Under the pieces are notes generated by a model. It saw only the letters and a list, made by a program, of their open reading frames with translations, made no database searches and was not told the DNA's origin. Of a stretch of 64,000 bases of DNA, positions 8,889 to 17,064 are shown piece by piece (position 1 is the first letter of the stretch; each line of letters starts with the position of its first letter). The stretch covers positions 186,001-250,000 of the forward strand of contig JAAFJO010000003.1 in NCBI GenBank assembly GCA_013298145.1. The letters are read 5' to 3'. The stretch is from Betaproteobacteria bacterium (GTDB taxonomy: Bacteria > Pseudomonadota > Gammaproteobacteria > Burkholderiales > Casimicrobiaceae). The position numbers and the translations under genes are program-made.

Positions 8889-11369
8889 ATGAATCGAATG
8901 ATTTCCCAGCTCGCGGCAGCATGGATTTGCATTGCTGTCACAATGACTGCGTACAGCGCGACTTTGCTGGTCGATTCGCTTGCCGACGACGTGTTCCCAA
9001 ATCATCTCGGGCAGCTTTTTGATGCCGCCGGGAATCCCGTGGTTCTCACGTCGCAAAAATGCACGCTCAGAATGGCGACGGTTGCGAGCAACATCGATGC
9101 GCGGGTAGGCAATCTCGACAATACGTCGACGACGTTTTACGGTTGCGACGCGCAGGTCACAACGCCAGCGACAACCTTTAACTCGGGCGGCGGCGACGTT
9201 ATCAATTTCGCGGCCGCGACCGCGGGTGGAACGATCAATCTCAATTCCAACAAAGGGATGGATATCGACGGCGCTGGCGAGACGTTCGTGATGCTTTGGT
9301 TCACCGGGCCGATTTCGCTCGATGGCTCCGCGGGCTCTAGCTCACGCATCACGCTGGACGCTGCGGCCACACCGACGACGAACCGTCGCATCATGCGCTT
9401 TCAGGAAAGCAGCACGAATCGGTTCACCGCCGGTACATCCGCTTGGGCGCAAGTGCTGAGCATGAATTTGCGAAACGCACGAATGGAGGGCGCAGGCGGC
9501 TGCGTTTTTTCGAACGAGAGCGTTCGATTCACAGACGTCGAATTTTCAAATTGTGAATCCGCCGTTAGCGGCATCGCTGGCGCGCTCTACGTCGCCGCAT
9601 CGGACAACGCGTCGACAAGTTTTCGCCCCAACGTGCGCTTGTCGCGCGTAACCTTTAAGAACAACCGTGCCTTCAATACTGGGAACACCGCTCAGGGCGG
9701 CGCGTTTTTGCTAGGAGCCAACAACGCGCGCGCGGGGCACGTCTCGTTTACCGATGTCACCGTAGGCGGCGCGCAGGTGGGCGATGGCAATATTGCAACC
9801 GGTCAATATGGCGGCGGATTGATCGTCAACGCTGAGTCCGTGTCGATCACAAATTCGCGTTTCGAAAACAACATGGCGCTCAGTGGGAACGCGGGTGCGC
9901 TGTTGATCACTGGAACGCTTAGCAGCGCTGTCACCATCATCGACACCACCTTTACGAAAAACACGGCGAATGGACAAATCGGCGCGTTGTGGGTGCAAAA
10001 CAACGGCACGTCATCAGTGCTATTGCGACGCGTGAATGTCACGCAGAATACCGCGCAGTCGATTGGCGGTATGCGGTTGAACGGTAATTCCGGGAACGTC
10101 GATTTGACGGGTGTGAACGTGACTGATAACACTGCAACTTCAAGTGTCGGCGGAGCTCAATTCGACTCAAACTCATCCGTTGGGACTGTGCGAATCGTCG
10201 ACTCGCAGTTCTCGGGTAATAGCGTAAGCGCCGGTAGCGTGGGTGGTCTACTCATGCAGTCGCAAGGCGGCCCTACGACGCTGACGCGCGTGAAGATTCA
10301 AAACAACAGCATCAGCAAAGGCGCAACGAACTACGCTGGAAACGCAGGCGCTGGATTTTTCAACAACGTGAACCTGACATTGCAGGACAGTGAAATTTCA
10401 GGCAACACGTCAGATTTCCACATTGGCGCGTTTGGTGTTTCAGCAAGTTTCTTGCCTTATGACAGCAATGGAAATCCCGTAGCGATTTTGCCGCCGACCA
10501 ACAATCGATTCACGCTTGAGCGAACTACGGTGAGCGGCAACAGCACTACCGCGCCAAGCAATCAGGGATTCGCGACGATTTACGTGACCACACCTGGCAT
10601 CTATACCTTCGTGAGTTCCACGATTACTGGAAACAGTAACACGGGATGTGGCGGCGGCTTGAATTTCGACGGCTTTAATCCGAGCGCCCAAACGAACTCG
10701 ATGCAGGTGCAGATTTACAACTCAACAATTGCAAGAAACACCGGGCAGTGCAGCGAAGCGCTTGCTGTAGGCGCATTCAATGCTGCGAATCCATCAACGC
10801 CTGCCGTGTTCAATGGCTCCGTAACAATCGATAGCAGTATTTTTGGCGGCCGAGCATTTCCTCCGCCCACCTCGGTTTTTGACGCTGCAAGCGGCGTGTC
10901 CATTTCCGCCAGCGCAAGTTTGTTTGAAAGTAGCAATTCGCCGACAGTAACGGCAAGTTGCGGCACCAGCGGCATCATCTGCAATCAGGACGCGAAGTTG
11001 GGGCCGCTCATTCAAAACGGCGGTGCAACGAGAACGCTTGGACTGCTGGTCGGGTCGCCCGCGCGCGACACTGGCGCAAACGCTTACGCAACTACCATCG
11101 ACCAACGCATGGCTGCGCGCATGCAAGGCAGTGCTCCCGATATGGGCGCATTTGAGGCAACGCCAATCGTTGCGACCGCATGCTCGCTCGACATGGACGG
11201 CGCGGGCGGTGTCCAAGCGACAAAGGAAGGCCTTGTGCTTCTGCGCTCCATGCTTGGCATGAGTGACGTTTACGCTGTGCTGGGAACCGGTATTACGCAA
11301 CCGCAGTGGAGCGCTGTAAAGGCCAATTTAAACGCCAATTGCGGCACAGCCGGAAGCTTCGCGCCGTAA
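8889..11369 (+). CDS. Exported beta-helix repeat protein with C-terminal dockerin-like half-module
   Basis: An 826-residue protein starting at the ATG 8889, chosen for AAGGGG seven bases upstream and an immediate signal peptide (about 24 residues, ending TAYSA). The N-terminal CTLRMATVASN resembles the CSLREAI-type motif of choice-of-anchor-Q proteins. Residues about 200-720 are repeats with the Asn/Gly ladder of right-handed beta-helices (NNTA, GNAGALLI, ENNMALSGNAG, SGNST). The tail (about 765-826) is CSLDMDGAGG...GLVLLRSMLGM...NANCGT, a single dockerin-like repeat closed by Cys. It is probably a surface or secreted adhesin or polysaccharide-binding protein; no catalytic signature is evident. 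Confidence 0.85.
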   Translation: MNRMISQLAAAWICIAVTMTAYSATLLVDSLADDVFPNHLGQLFDAAGNPVVLTSQKCTLRMATVASNIDARVGNLDNTSTTFYGCDAQVTTPATTFNSGGGDVINFAAATAGGTINLNSNKGMDIDGAGETFVMLWFTGPISLDGSAGSSSRITLDAAATPTTNRRIMRFQESSTNRFTAGTSAWAQVLSMNLRNARMEGAGGCVFSNESVRFTDVEFSNCESAVSGIAGALYVAASDNASTSFRPNVRLSRVTFKNNRAFNTGNTAQGGAFLLGANNARAGHVSFTDVTVGGAQVGDGNIATGQYGGGLIVNAESVSITNSRFENNMALSGNAGALLITGTLSSAVTIIDTTFTKNTANGQIGALWVQNNGTSSVLLRRVNVTQNTAQSIGGMRLNGNSGNVDLTGVNVTDNTATSSVGGAQFDSNSSVGTVRIVDSQFSGNSVSAGSVGGLLMQSQGGPTTLTRVKIQNNSISKGATNYAGNAGAGFFNNVNLTLQDSEISGNTSDFHIGAFGVSASFLPYDSNGNPVAILPPTNNRFTLERTTVSGNSTTAPSNQGFATIYVTTPGIYTFVSSTITGNSNTGCGGGLNFDGFNPSAQTNSMQVQIYNSTIARNTGQCSEALAVGAFNAANPSTPAVFNGSVTIDSSIFGGRAFPPPTSVFDAASGVSISASASLFESSNSPTVTASCGTSGIICNQDAKLGPLIQNGGATRTLGLLVGSPARDTGANAYATTIDQRMAARMQGSAPDMGAFEATPIVATACSLDMDGAGGVQATKEGLVLLRSMLGMSDVYAVLGTGITQPQWSAVKANLNANCGTAGSFAP

Positions 11370-11916
11370 CGCGATGCGGTAAATTCGTCCCGATGCGCGA
11401 TGCCGCACATGCGGCACCGCGCTCGCGATTGCGCAGCGTTTTGTCTTTCTATTGATTCGGCGCGACGTGACGGTCATCGCTTTGTTCGTTGTGAACCTAT
11501 CGAACGAAGAGTACGGTAGAGGACAAACGCTGCTACGCCAATAAGCGAGACAAAACTTCGATGGCGCGCGCCTATTTTTCTCAAATTTCCTCACCACAAT
11601 AAATCGTGTACCTGCTGGTGAAAAGGGCCGTTTATCGATTTAAGTGAATCATCGAAAAACCAAAAATCACAACGCAAACCTCGATTTCGATGAGCGAAAA
11701 GGTTCAAGGGCCGCCGCCGCGCTTTGCTCTTCGACAGCGACCTGCGTTTCATCGCGCGTCCCAAATACTCAATCGCGTTTCGGCTGTTCACCCCTCCCTT
11801 TGATCTAGTGCATTCGCGCATCGGCTCGACGACAATCAGCGTAGGTGCGCGACGAACGACTGCGCTCGCGGTAAGCGCAAAGCAACGCGAAAACGAAGAA
11901 GAGGGGTGGTGGGCTT
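11370..11916. other. Intergenic region between two exported-protein genes
   Basis: About 550 bases without a supported gene. A hairpin TGCCGC-ACAT-GCGGCA sits at 11401-11416, 32 bases after the upstream stop, but no T-run follows, so terminator function is doubtful. GAGGGG at 11901-11906 is the likely ribosome-binding site for the next gene. Other open frames here are short and featureless. Confidence 0.4.
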
Positions 11917-14900
11917 ATGAATCGAGGGATTATTTCGCCAAACGCCGCGCGTGCGCCGCACGTTTCGACTGCGATGTGGAATGCGCCCCGTCGATTCGCT
12001 AACGCGTTGGCCTCGGTAGGCGCACTGCTGCTTACGACGAACGCGTTCGCGCAAGTACCACCGCCCACCAATTGCACCGGCCCGGGCGGCGTGCTTTCCG
12101 CCGATGGTTTCACTTGCACATTCACGGTCACTACAAATGGTGACAGCGTCAATACCAGTGACCCAAACAACTACATCTCCCTCGCTGGGAGCTTGCGTCG
12201 CGCGATTCTCGATGCAAATGCCTGGGGAAATTACGCGAATCGGCAGTCGGAGAATTCACAATACAAATCGGTGATCGAATTTGCGCCTGCGCTCGCCGGG
12301 GCAACCATTTCGATCATTTTTGGCTTGCCGCTTATTCACAGCAATCTGTCGATCATCGGTCCGGTGGGAAAGATCACTGTCGATGGTCGCGGTTCTAATC
12401 GATGCTTGTTTATCTCAGGCTTACCCGTTGCAGGATCGGGCCCAAGTATCAGCCCCAATGACGGCTCACCGCAGGGCGTCTCCGTCGCGCTCGGGGGCCT
12501 GACCCTTCAAAACTGCAGAGCGCTCTCGGGTAACGGTAGTGGCGTGGGCTTGGCCGCTGGTGCCGCAGTTTTTGTGAACAGAAATGCATCGGTGCGACTC
12601 GCTGAGGTGTCCATCAATGCGGGAGCATTAATGGTGGGTGGTGTGTCATCCCCCATCACCGGAGTTGGAGGCGGCGGTTTGGGCGGCAATGCGGCAGATG
12701 GCGGCGGCGGCGGTGGTCTGTCGTCAAATAGTCAGGGGAGCGCCTCTGGCGCAGGTATCGGTGGCGCGGGCTCGAGCGGCACCAACGCAGCGGGCGGGGG
12801 CTTCGGCGGCTTCGGAGTCGGCGCGATTAGCGCGCGGCAAGGATTTCCGCAGGCCGTTGGCGGTGGCGGCCTCAACGGTGGTGGAGCGACAGCGGGTGGT
12901 CGACCGGGGCATGGCTCCGGGCAAGGAGGCAACAACTCTGGTTTCGCCAGTGCTGGGGGTGGGATTGGTGGTGCTGGTTATGGCGGCGTTGGAGGCGGCT
13001 CAAGTGGCGGAGCCGCAGGATTTGGAGGTGGGTCATCTGGGCTGACTGGCCGGGGAGGGTTTGGTGGCGGCGGAAGTGGCTTCGGCACTCTCGGTGGGCA
13101 CGGTGGCTTTGGTGGCGGGGGTGGCTGGGGTGGGGGTGGCGGAAGCAGAGGTGGGAACGGCGGTTTTGGTGCAGGTTCGGGATCGAGCACGATCACTGCT
13201 GGCACACCGGGCTTCGGGGCGGCGGGTCAACGTGGCGCAGAGATGGGCGCGGGTATTTTCGTCGTGAACGGTGCAACGATCACCGTTTCCGGAAATTCAT
13301 CGTTGAGTGGTGGCGCATTTTCGGGTGAGTACTACGTCGCCTCTGCGCTCGGCAAAGGCATGTTCCTGCAAGGCAACGGCACGTTCACTTACGCGCCCGC
13401 CGTGAGCGAAACGCAGGCGATCTCCGACGACATCGCCGATCAATGGGGCTCGTGGCCAACGCTCGGAATCACTGCAGACTCAACCTACGCCACGGGCGGT
13501 CCGTACAACGGCACCGATTGGAGCTACACCGCGAAAGCCTCGTGGTCGATCGTGAAAAACGGCGCGGGCACGACCACACTGTCCGGCGCGAATACGTTCA
13601 GCGGCGCGGGCAACGCGATCAACGGCGGCGTACTCGAAGCCGATCACGTGAACGCACTGGGTTACGGCAGTTGGACGAATTCGGGCGGCACGCTTACCGT
13701 GAAAGCGCCTTCAGCGGTCACGTTGCGCGTTTTGCAAATCGGCGAATCGGCCGCGCTCGCCTACATGCCAGCCGCCGTGTTCACGCAGACGGCGGGCGGT
13801 ACATTGCGCTTCGAACGCGAGGATCGCGGCTCTGGTTGTGCGCGCTCGCAATTGAACATTCGCAACCGCGCCAATTTCGGCGGCACGGTGCATTTTCATT
13901 TCGGCGCAGGCTGCGTCACAACCGCACGAACGACTTACATCAACGCGCCAAAAGGTCCGGGAAACACCGCCACCTCCGGCCTCGATTTCGGTGGCGCAAA
14001 TTCGTTTGCAAACGTCACCTGGTCTGGGCTTGCTGCGAATCAAGCAGTGCGTGTTACCTACGACAATTCGAACGCACAAGCCGCGTTCTTCGCGCGCGTC
14101 GGCACGCAATGCGCCGCCGGAACGTATTCGGGCACTGGCCTAAACATCGATGCCGCGCTCGGAACGATTACGTGCACGCAAGCGTCACCCGGAAATTTTG
14201 TTCCAATCGCAGGCGCGACGGCGCAAACGGTCTGTCCGCCGGGATCGTATTCCGCGACTGCGGGCGCGACCTCATGCACGCCTGCGTCTGCTGGATATTA
14301 CGTTGACGCTCCAGGTGCCATCGCGCAAACAGCCTGCGGCGTTGGCACGTATCAGCCGAACACGGGCCAAACGTCCTGCTTGTTCGCAGGGCTCGGTCAT
14401 TTCGTTAACGTGACGGCGGCAACGTCGCAAACGCCCTGCGTGCCCGGTCAATTTCAAAGCCAAACCGGGCAAACAAGTTGCATCCTTGCGGTGATTGGCA
14501 GCTTCGCTGCTGGCCCCGCAGCGACAGCGCAAACCCTTTGCGCAGCAGGGTCGTTCTCTGCTGCGCCTGGGGCGTCGCAATGCACGCTTGCGGCTGCAGG
14601 GAACTTCGTTCCTAACGTGGGTGCGTCGATGCAAAGTGCTTGCGCGCCGGGCAACTATCAGCCGAGTACCGGACAGTCCAGCTGCATTGCGGCAAGCCCC
14701 GGAAACTTCGTGCAAAACAGCGGCGCAATCGCGCAAACGCCTTGCGCACCCGGGCAATATCAAGATGAGCCGGGGCGCAGCGCGTGCAAGTTGGCTGCCG
14801 CAGGTTTCTTTGCCACTGGTCCAGCCGCGACGGCACAAACGCCGTGCGCAGTCGGTTTCTTCTCCTCGATGGCAGGCAGCGCGCAATGCACGGCCGCTTC

Positions 14901-15336
14901 GATTGGTTTCTTCGTCGCGACTATTGCGGCCACGTCGCAAACCGCGTGCGCGGCGGGATTCAGCTCCACGGTCGGAAGCGGCGGATGCAGCGGTTTACTC
15001 AACATCGATTTCAGCGACGCGCCGGATACCTACAGCGCCTTGATTGATGGTTTCATTTTGATGCGGCATTTGCGCGGCGTGAGCGGCACCGCTCTAACGG
15101 TTGGCGCAGTGGGCACCAATCCGCGTCGCGACGCCGCACTTGCGAGCGCGTTTGTTTCCGGCAACCTCGCACGCTATGACGTGGATGGTGATGGCCAGAC
15201 GCTGGCGACGAGCGACGCCGTGCTGATCGTTCGCTACCTGCTCGGTTTGCGCGGCGTCTCGCTCACCGGCGGCGCGAATCTGGGCACTAGAACGCCGGAG
15301 CAAATCGAAGCGGCGATTCTGGCGTTGATGCCGTAG
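11917..15336 (+). CDS. Exported Gly-rich protein with Cys-pair repeats and dockerin-like C-terminus
   Basis: A 1139-residue mosaic protein. Residues 1-46 carry a signal peptide ending NAFAQ. A GSLRRAILDANAWG motif follows, as in choice-of-anchor-Q proteins. Residues about 238-446 are almost pure Gly/Ala/Ser low complexity. About 543-590 resembles an autotransporter-associated beta-strand repeat (GAGTTTLSGANTFSG). From about 732 to 1025 there are nine consecutive units of about 34 residues with two Cys each (CxxGxY...GxxxCxxAxxGxFV...AxxQT), resembling GCC2/GCC3 or ephrin-receptor-like repeats. The last 113 residues form a two-repeat dockerin-like module (ALIDGFILMRHLRG; YDVDGDGQ...DAVLIVRYLLGLRG). 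Location is presumably the outer surface. Function is unknown. Confidence 0.85.
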   Translation: MNRGIISPNAARAPHVSTAMWNAPRRFANALASVGALLLTTNAFAQVPPPTNCTGPGGVLSADGFTCTFTVTTNGDSVNTSDPNNYISLAGSLRRAILDANAWGNYANRQSENSQYKSVIEFAPALAGATISIIFGLPLIHSNLSIIGPVGKITVDGRGSNRCLFISGLPVAGSGPSISPNDGSPQGVSVALGGLTLQNCRALSGNGSGVGLAAGAAVFVNRNASVRLAEVSINAGALMVGGVSSPITGVGGGGLGGNAADGGGGGGLSSNSQGSASGAGIGGAGSSGTNAAGGGFGGFGVGAISARQGFPQAVGGGGLNGGGATAGGRPGHGSGQGGNNSGFASAGGGIGGAGYGGVGGGSSGGAAGFGGGSSGLTGRGGFGGGGSGFGTLGGHGGFGGGGGWGGGGGSRGGNGGFGAGSGSSTITAGTPGFGAAGQRGAEMGAGIFVVNGATITVSGNSSLSGGAFSGEYYVASALGKGMFLQGNGTFTYAPAVSETQAISDDIADQWGSWPTLGITADSTYATGGPYNGTDWSYTAKASWSIVKNGAGTTTLSGANTFSGAGNAINGGVLEADHVNALGYGSWTNSGGTLTVKAPSAVTLRVLQIGESAALAYMPAAVFTQTAGGTLRFEREDRGSGCARSQLNIRNRANFGGTVHFHFGAGCVTTARTTYINAPKGPGNTATSGLDFGGANSFANVTWSGLAANQAVRVTYDNSNAQAAFFARVGTQCAAGTYSGTGLNIDAALGTITCTQASPGNFVPIAGATAQTVCPPGSYSATAGATSCTPASAGYYVDAPGAIAQTACGVGTYQPNTGQTSCLFAGLGHFVNVTAATSQTPCVPGQFQSQTGQTSCILAVIGSFAAGPAATAQTLCAAGSFSAAPGASQCTLAAAGNFVPNVGASMQSACAPGNYQPSTGQSSCIAASPGNFVQNSGAIAQTPCAPGQYQDEPGRSACKLAAAGFFATGPAATAQTPCAVGFFSSMAGSAQCTAASIGFFVATIAATSQTACAAGFSSTVGSGGCSGLLNIDFSDAPDTYSALIDGFILMRHLRGVSGTALTVGAVGTNPRRDAALASAFVSGNLARYDVDGDGQTLATSDAVLIVRYLLGLRGVSLTGGANLGTRTPEQIEAAILALMP

Positions 15337-15387
15337 GCGTTGAGCCGGATTGCCCCTTCACGCTGGGAGAAGGTGGCGCGAAGCGAC

Positions 15388-15426
15388 GGGTGAGGGCGCG
15401 TGGAATCCGCGTGTGTCCCCTCACCC
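15388..15426. terminator. Inverted repeat between convergent genes, possible bidirectional terminator
   Basis: GGGTGAGGG (15388-15396) pairs with CCCTCACCC (15418-15426) around a 21-base loop, in the gap between a plus-strand gene ending at 15336 and pncB ending at 15490. There is no T-run. The wording resembles dispersed intergenic repeats of the CCCTCACCC type seen in many proteobacterial genomes, so it may be a repeat element rather than a true terminator. Confidence 0.4.
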
Positions 15427-15489
15427 GCGCCTTTGGCGCAGGCTCCCCCTGAAGTTGAGGCGACCCAATCGGCGAACCTGTCGCCTAAC

Positions 15490-16653
15490 CTATGAAATTT
15501 CAAACACTTGCTTCAAATAAGCAAGATAGCTCGCGTCATCGCACATCGTTTTTGCAGGGGTGTCGGAAAGTTTTGCGACGGGTTGGCCATTGCACTTCAC
15601 CATCTTTAAGACGATTTGCAGCGGTGTGTAGCCGAGATCGTTGGTGAGATTGGTACCGATGCCGAACGCGGTGCGTGCGCGGCCTTGGAAGTGTTTTGCG
15701 AGTTCGATCGCGCGCGGAAAACTTAATCCGTCACTGAACACGAGCGTTTTGGTTTTCGGATCGACGCGGTTTGCGAGGTAGTGGCTGATGATCGCTTCGC
15801 CCCATGCGACGGGCTCGCCGCTGTCATGGCGCGCGCCATCGAAGAGCTTGCAGAAGTACATGTCGAAATCTCGCATGAAGGCTTTCAGGCCTGCCACGTC
15901 AGACAGTGCGATACCTAGGTCGCCGCGATACTCGTCGGCCCATTTTTGAAACGACCAGCGCTGCGAGTCACGCAGGCGCGGTCCGAGCGCTTGGGCGGCT
16001 TGCAGCCATTCGTGCGCCATCGTGCCCACAGCGAGCAAGCCGAGCTCCTTCGCAAAAAAAACGTTACTCGTACCGACGAACTGATCCGGTAGCGTCTGTT
16101 TTACCGCGCTCAGCACTTCTCGCTGCCACTCGTGTGAGAAACGTCGACGAGTGCCGTAGTCGGCGAACGAAAACGCAAGCTCGGGTGACTGCGCCTGAAC
16201 AAGGCGAATTTTCTCCGTCAGGCGCGAGCGTCCCTCATCGAAGTCGGGTTCGGGCTGTGTGACGCGAAAGTAAGTTTCGTTGACGATGGCGAGTACGGGT
16301 ATTTCAAAAAGAATCGTATGCAGCCACGCGCCCTTGATTTCAATTTCGAGATCGTCGCCATTGGCTCGCGCAACAATATGCCGCCGATTGAAGTGAAAGA
16401 GGGCGAGAAAGTCGACGAAATCGCTCTTGATGTAGCGCAGTCCGCGCAGGTAGGCGAGCTCGTCCTCGGTGAATCGAAGCGAGCAAAGCGCGTCGAGTTC
16501 TGCGTTTACTCGATCAACGAGGGGCGCGAGCGCCAAACCAGGGTTTCGACATTTGAATCGGTACTCGACGAGCGCCCCAGGAAACTGATGCAGCACCGCT
16601 TGCATCATGGTGAACTTATAGAGGTCGGTGTCGAGCAGAGAGCGGATGATCAC
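15490..16653 (-). CDS. pncB: Nicotinate phosphoribosyltransferase
   Basis: A 387-residue cytoplasmic enzyme joining nicotinate and PRPP to nicotinate mononucleotide (Preiss-Handler NAD salvage). The sequence has the typical opening [20 protein letters not shown], then [22 protein letters not shown], the segment with the phosphorylated-histidine neighbourhood ([15 protein letters not shown]) and [12 protein letters not shown] near the C-terminus. Length matches proteobacterial PncB. It is a lone gene convergent with its left neighbour and divergent from the metalloprotease gene. Confidence 0.95.
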   Translation of the reverse strand: MIIRSLLDTDLYKFTMMQAVLHQFPGALVEYRFKCRNPGLALAPLVDRVNAELDALCSLRFTEDELAYLRGLRYIKSDFVDFLALFHFNRRHIVARANGDDLEIEIKGAWLHTILFEIPVLAIVNETYFRVTQPEPDFDEGRSRLTEKIRLVQAQSPELAFSFADYGTRRRFSHEWQREVLSAVKQTLPDQFVGTSNVFFAKELGLLAVGTMAHEWLQAAQALGPRLRDSQRWSFQKWADEYRGDLGIALSDVAGLKAFMRDFDMYFCKLFDGARHDSGEPVAWGEAIISHYLANRVDPKTKTLVFSDGLSFPRAIELAKHFQGRARTAFGIGTNLTNDLGYTPLQIVLKMVKCNGQPVAKLSDTPAKTMCDDASYLAYLKQVFEIS

Positions 16654-17064
16654 GAGGCGAGTTCACGCAAATGCGGAACAGGTAAACGGCTACGCCCCGA
16701 AGTTTAGGCGTTGGTGCCTTGCAGTAGACGCAGAGGCTTGATTGCGATTTTAAAAATGCGCTTTTATCGCAAGTAAAATAAGGGCTAGGCAGCGTATTAA
16801 ATATTTATCGGTTAGCAAGAAAATAATGGCTACGGCTGCAGCCAAATTGCATAAATCGGATTTAGGAGAGACTATCTTCGTTCTGGACTGGATTTGCTGC
16901 AGCACTCACTTGATGCGCCCATTCGCGATACCTGTGAGTGGGCAATTCCGCAGCCGATTTGCTCGTTAACCTATTGGCATGTCAATGTCATACGATAATA
17001 GCGGCGTGTTAGCTGGATTCGCCAATGTATTGAGGCGGGGAGATGCAGCATCGGGGGAGCTTTC
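16654..17064. promoter_or_regulatory. Divergent intergenic region between pncB and metalloprotease gene
   Basis: About 410 bases between divergent genes. It contains an inverted repeat TTGCGAT (16742-16748) / ATCGCAA (16766-16772) with a 17-base AT-rich centre, 89 bases upstream of pncB, and an AT-rich patch around 16790-16830. The repeat could be an operator (inference). GGGGGAG at 17053-17059 is the ribosome-binding site of the next gene. No small gene is supported. Confidence 0.4.

Noticed and set aside
12507..13267. Long open frames on other strands and frames across the glycine-rich segment
   Set aside because: They are by-products of GGN-rich codons (Pro-rich and Val/Ala-rich shadows) with no start signals or recognisable domains.
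15345..15480. A short CRISPR-like or mobile repeat near the end of the Cys-repeat protein gene
   Set aside because: Only one inverted repeat with a common intergenic wording is present; no regularly spaced copies or insertion-sequence ends.
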